Assembly: GCA_044425705.1 (NCBI GenBank)
Contig: JAWXVD010000043.1
Span: 1 to 24,786 of the forward strand
DNA from: JAWXVD01 sp044425705
GTDB taxonomy: Bacteria > Bacillota > Clostridia > Lachnospirales > Lachnospiraceae
Reading direction: 5' to 3'
DNA: 24,786 bases
In this document: positions 22,941-24,786 of the stretch, piece after piece
How positions within the stretch are numbered: position 1 is the stretch's first letter
Layout of the letters: the number at the start of each line of letters is the position of its first letter
Program-made: the position numbers and the translations under genes
Notes under the pieces: model-generated
Told to the model about the DNA's origin: nothing
Seen by the model: the letters and a program-made list of their open reading frames with translations, nothing else
The model's database searches: none

Positions 22941-24786
22941 TTAGGCACTGACTTCTTCAAATTGTGAATTGTATAAAGAAGCATAAAATCCATGAGCTTC
23001 TAATAATTCTTTGTGATTTCCTTGTTCCACAATATCTCCATCTTTCATAACAAGAATCAAATCTGCATCTTTAATGGTTGACAATCTATGTGCGATAACA
23101 AAACTTGTTCTACCTTTCATCAAATGATTCATGGCTTTTTGTATTCTTGCTTCTGTTCTAGTATCTACACTACTGGTAGCCTCGTCAAGAATCATAATTT
23201 TATTATCTGCAAGAATAGCTCTAGCTATGGTTAATAATTGTTTTTGACCTGCTGAAACATTACTTGCATCTTCGTTTAATTCCATGCTGTATCCACCTGG
23301 TAATGTCTTAATAAAATGATGCGCATGGGCTGCTTTTGCCGCTTCTATCACTTCTTCATCTGTAGCCTCTAATCTACCATAACGAATATTTTCCATAATG
23401 CTACCTTTAAATAACCAAGTATCTTGTAATACCATCCCAAAAATTTCTCGCAATTCACTGCGATTAAAATCACGAATATCTTGGCCATCAACCTTAATAC
23501 GTCCACTGTTTACATCATAAAAACGCATAACCAATTTAATCATCGTAGTTTTACCTGCTCCTGTAGGCCCTACAATAGCAACCATTTGACCTGGTTTGAT
23601 ATGACTTGTAAAATCATTAATAATTATTTGTTCTGGATGATATCCAAAATGAACATTTTCAAAACTAACTGCACCTTCTACTGTTTCCAAATGAACAGGC
23701 TTTTCTGCCAATAAATCTTCTTCCTTTTCCTCTAAAAATTCAAATACACGTTCCGCTGCTGCCGCTGTAGATTGTAATAAATTGGAAACTTGTGCCACCT
23801 GAGAAAGAGGCTGTGTTAAATTTTTTACATATTGAATAAACGCTTGAATATCACCTACTTGGATGACTCCTCTAATTGCCAAAAAACTTCCTGTAACCGC
23901 AACTGATACATACCCTAAATTCCCCACAAACGTCATAATCGGTTGCATCATGCCTGAATAAAATTGTGACTTCCAAGCAGAAATATAAAGTTTCTCATTT
24001 GTCTCATCAAATTCTTCTATGGCTGCTTCTTCTCTATTAAATGCTTTTACGATATTATGACCACTATACACTTCCTCAATTTGGCCATTAATTTTTCCTA
24101 AAGATTCCTGTTGCTGTTTAAAGTATTTTTGAGAACCCTTAACAACAATACCAATCAAAACGCCTGAGATAGGTAAAATTACAATAGCGATAACTGTCAT
24201 CAAAGGACTGATACTTAACATCATAATCAAAACACCGACTATGGTTGTCACCGATGTAATCAATGTAGTGACACTTTGGTTTAAACTTTGCCCCAAGGTA
24301 TCTACATCATTTGTAATTCTTGATAATACCTCTCCTACTGTTTTTGATTCAAAGTATTCCATTGGCATACGATTAATTTTTTCTGAAAGTTCTTTTCTAA
24401 AACGAAAAGATAATTTCATAGAAATACCTGTCATAATCCAACCTTGGATAAATGAAAGTACAGCACTTAATACATATAATCCTAATAAAGTCATTAAAAT
24501 ATTTTTTATCAGTACAAAATCAATTTCCCCTGTTCCTGCCAACTTTCCTATCAATCCATTAAAGACTTCGTTGGTTGCTTGACTTAATACTTTAGGTCCT
24601 AGAATATTAAAGACAGTTCCTCCCACTGCAAAAAACATTACAGCGAGAATTGCAAATTTATATACACCCATATATTTTATTAGTTTTGCAAAAGTTCCTT
24701 TAAAATCCTTTGCTTTTTCTCCTGATGCCATAGCCATGGGTCCGTGACCTGGTCCTCTTCCTGGTCCTGCTGGTTTTCCTTGCTCT
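22941..24786 (-). CDS. ABC exporter half-transporter (5' end outside the window)
   Basis: This is a fused membrane and ATPase half-transporter of the multidrug/lipid exporter type. Six membrane helices (the first at YMGVYKFAILAVMFFAVGG) are followed by an ATPase with GPTGAGKTT, the Q-loop MVLQDTWLF, a signature reading NVSAGQKQLLTIARA in place of the usual LSGGQ, the Walker B IMILDEATSSVD, and the H-loop FVIAHRLSTI. The variant signature often occurs in one half of a heterodimer, so a partner gene probably lies upstream. An ATG exists at 24737, but the frame stays open to the window edge with QGKPAGPGRGPGHGPMAMA. This Gly/Pro-rich N-terminus is common in Clostridial members, so the real start is outside the window. 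The substrate is unknown. Confidence 0.93.
   Translation of the reverse strand, partial: EQGKPAGPGRGPGHGPMAMASGEKAKDFKGTFAKLIKYMGVYKFAILAVMFFAVGGTVFNILGPKVLSQATNEVFNGLIGKLAGTGEIDFVLIKNILMTLLGLYVLSAVLSFIQGWIMTGISMKLSFRFRKELSEKINRMPMEYFESKTVGEVLSRITNDVDTLGQSLNQSVTTLITSVTTIVGVLIMMLSISPLMTVIAIVILPISGVLIGIVVKGSQKYFKQQQESLGKINGQIEEVYSGHNIVKAFNREEAAIEEFDETNEKLYISAWKSQFYSGMMQPIMTFVGNLGYVSVAVTGSFLAIRGVIQVGDIQAFIQYVKNLTQPLSQVAQVSNLLQSTAAAAERVFEFLEEKEEDLLAEKPVHLETVEGAVSFENVHFGYHPEQIIINDFTSHIKPGQMVAIVGPTGAGKTTMIKLVMRFYDVNSGRIKVDGQDIRDFNRSELREIFGMVLQDTWLFKGSIMENIRYGRLEATDEEVIEAAKAAHAHHFIKTLPGGYSMELNEDASNVSAGQKQLLTIARAILADNKIMILDEATSSVDTRTEARIQKAMNHLMKGRTSFVIAHRLSTIKDADLILVMKDGDIVEQGNHKELLEAHGFYASLYNSQFEEVSA

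Noticed and set aside
24735..24737. ATG at 24737 as the true start of the ABC exporter
   Set aside because: The frame remains open to the window edge and encodes a Gly/Pro-rich N-terminus typical of relatives, and no ribosome site precedes this ATG.

Overview
This is an AT-rich bacterial chromosome segment, most probably from the Lachnospiraceae (Clostridia). The evidence is the low-GC codon use, strong AGGAGG-type ribosome sites, the DUF4358-MBOAT-DHHW trio, the J-domain/DUF5685/NiaR cluster, and a lysine-motif TPR protein of a type I associate with that family. The assignment is inference; no species can be named.

Layout. 1-2815: a divergent pair, a TPR protein cut by the window edge and ending in VQEVAP repeats (minus), and an NhaC-type Na+/H+ antiporter (plus) with a clear promoter and a strong terminator. 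2837-8678: a decayed accessory region. It holds the remains of a glycan-use locus (an internally deleted sulfatase, an apparently intact GH63-like glycosidase, a lipoprotein stub of an ABC solute-binding protein) and two insertion sequences. One is an IS5/IS1182-type element whose transposase has lost its middle. The other is an IS91-type transposase behind a headless tyrosine recombinase, and it abuts a beheaded AraC regulator. 8760-12191: an operon for a cell-surface O-acylation system (DUF4358 lipoprotein, MBOAT acyltransferase, DHHW protein). 12219-15920: an ABC-F ATPase and a convergent AAA/DUF4143 ATPase, flanked by two intergenic regions crowded with unusual repeats. 15921-24786: mostly housekeeping genes on the minus strand (SSS symporter, rsmA, tatD, niaR, J-domain protein, DUF5685, zinc-ribbon membrane protein, phosphoglycerate-mutase-like phosphatase, ABC exporter) and a plus-strand tRNA-Lys.

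The most interesting signal is a 71-bp double-hairpin repeat found, 66/71 identical, inside two unrelated protein genes: the DHHW protein (9282-9352) and the phosphatase (22310-22380). In both it sits in the same reading frame and adds about 23 residues containing VIS(L/P)LQASEIT. One base-pair change between the copies is compensatory. A third, decayed copy lies between genes (about 15688-15762). This resembles the protein-coding Rickettsia palindromic elements, but here in a Firmicute. Other structures worth a look are a hairpin-linker-hairpin repeat present twice (12290-12348 and 15615-15680), a 137-bp intergenic palindrome (12468-12604), and five 23-bp dyad repeats just after the symporter stop codon (15817-15931).
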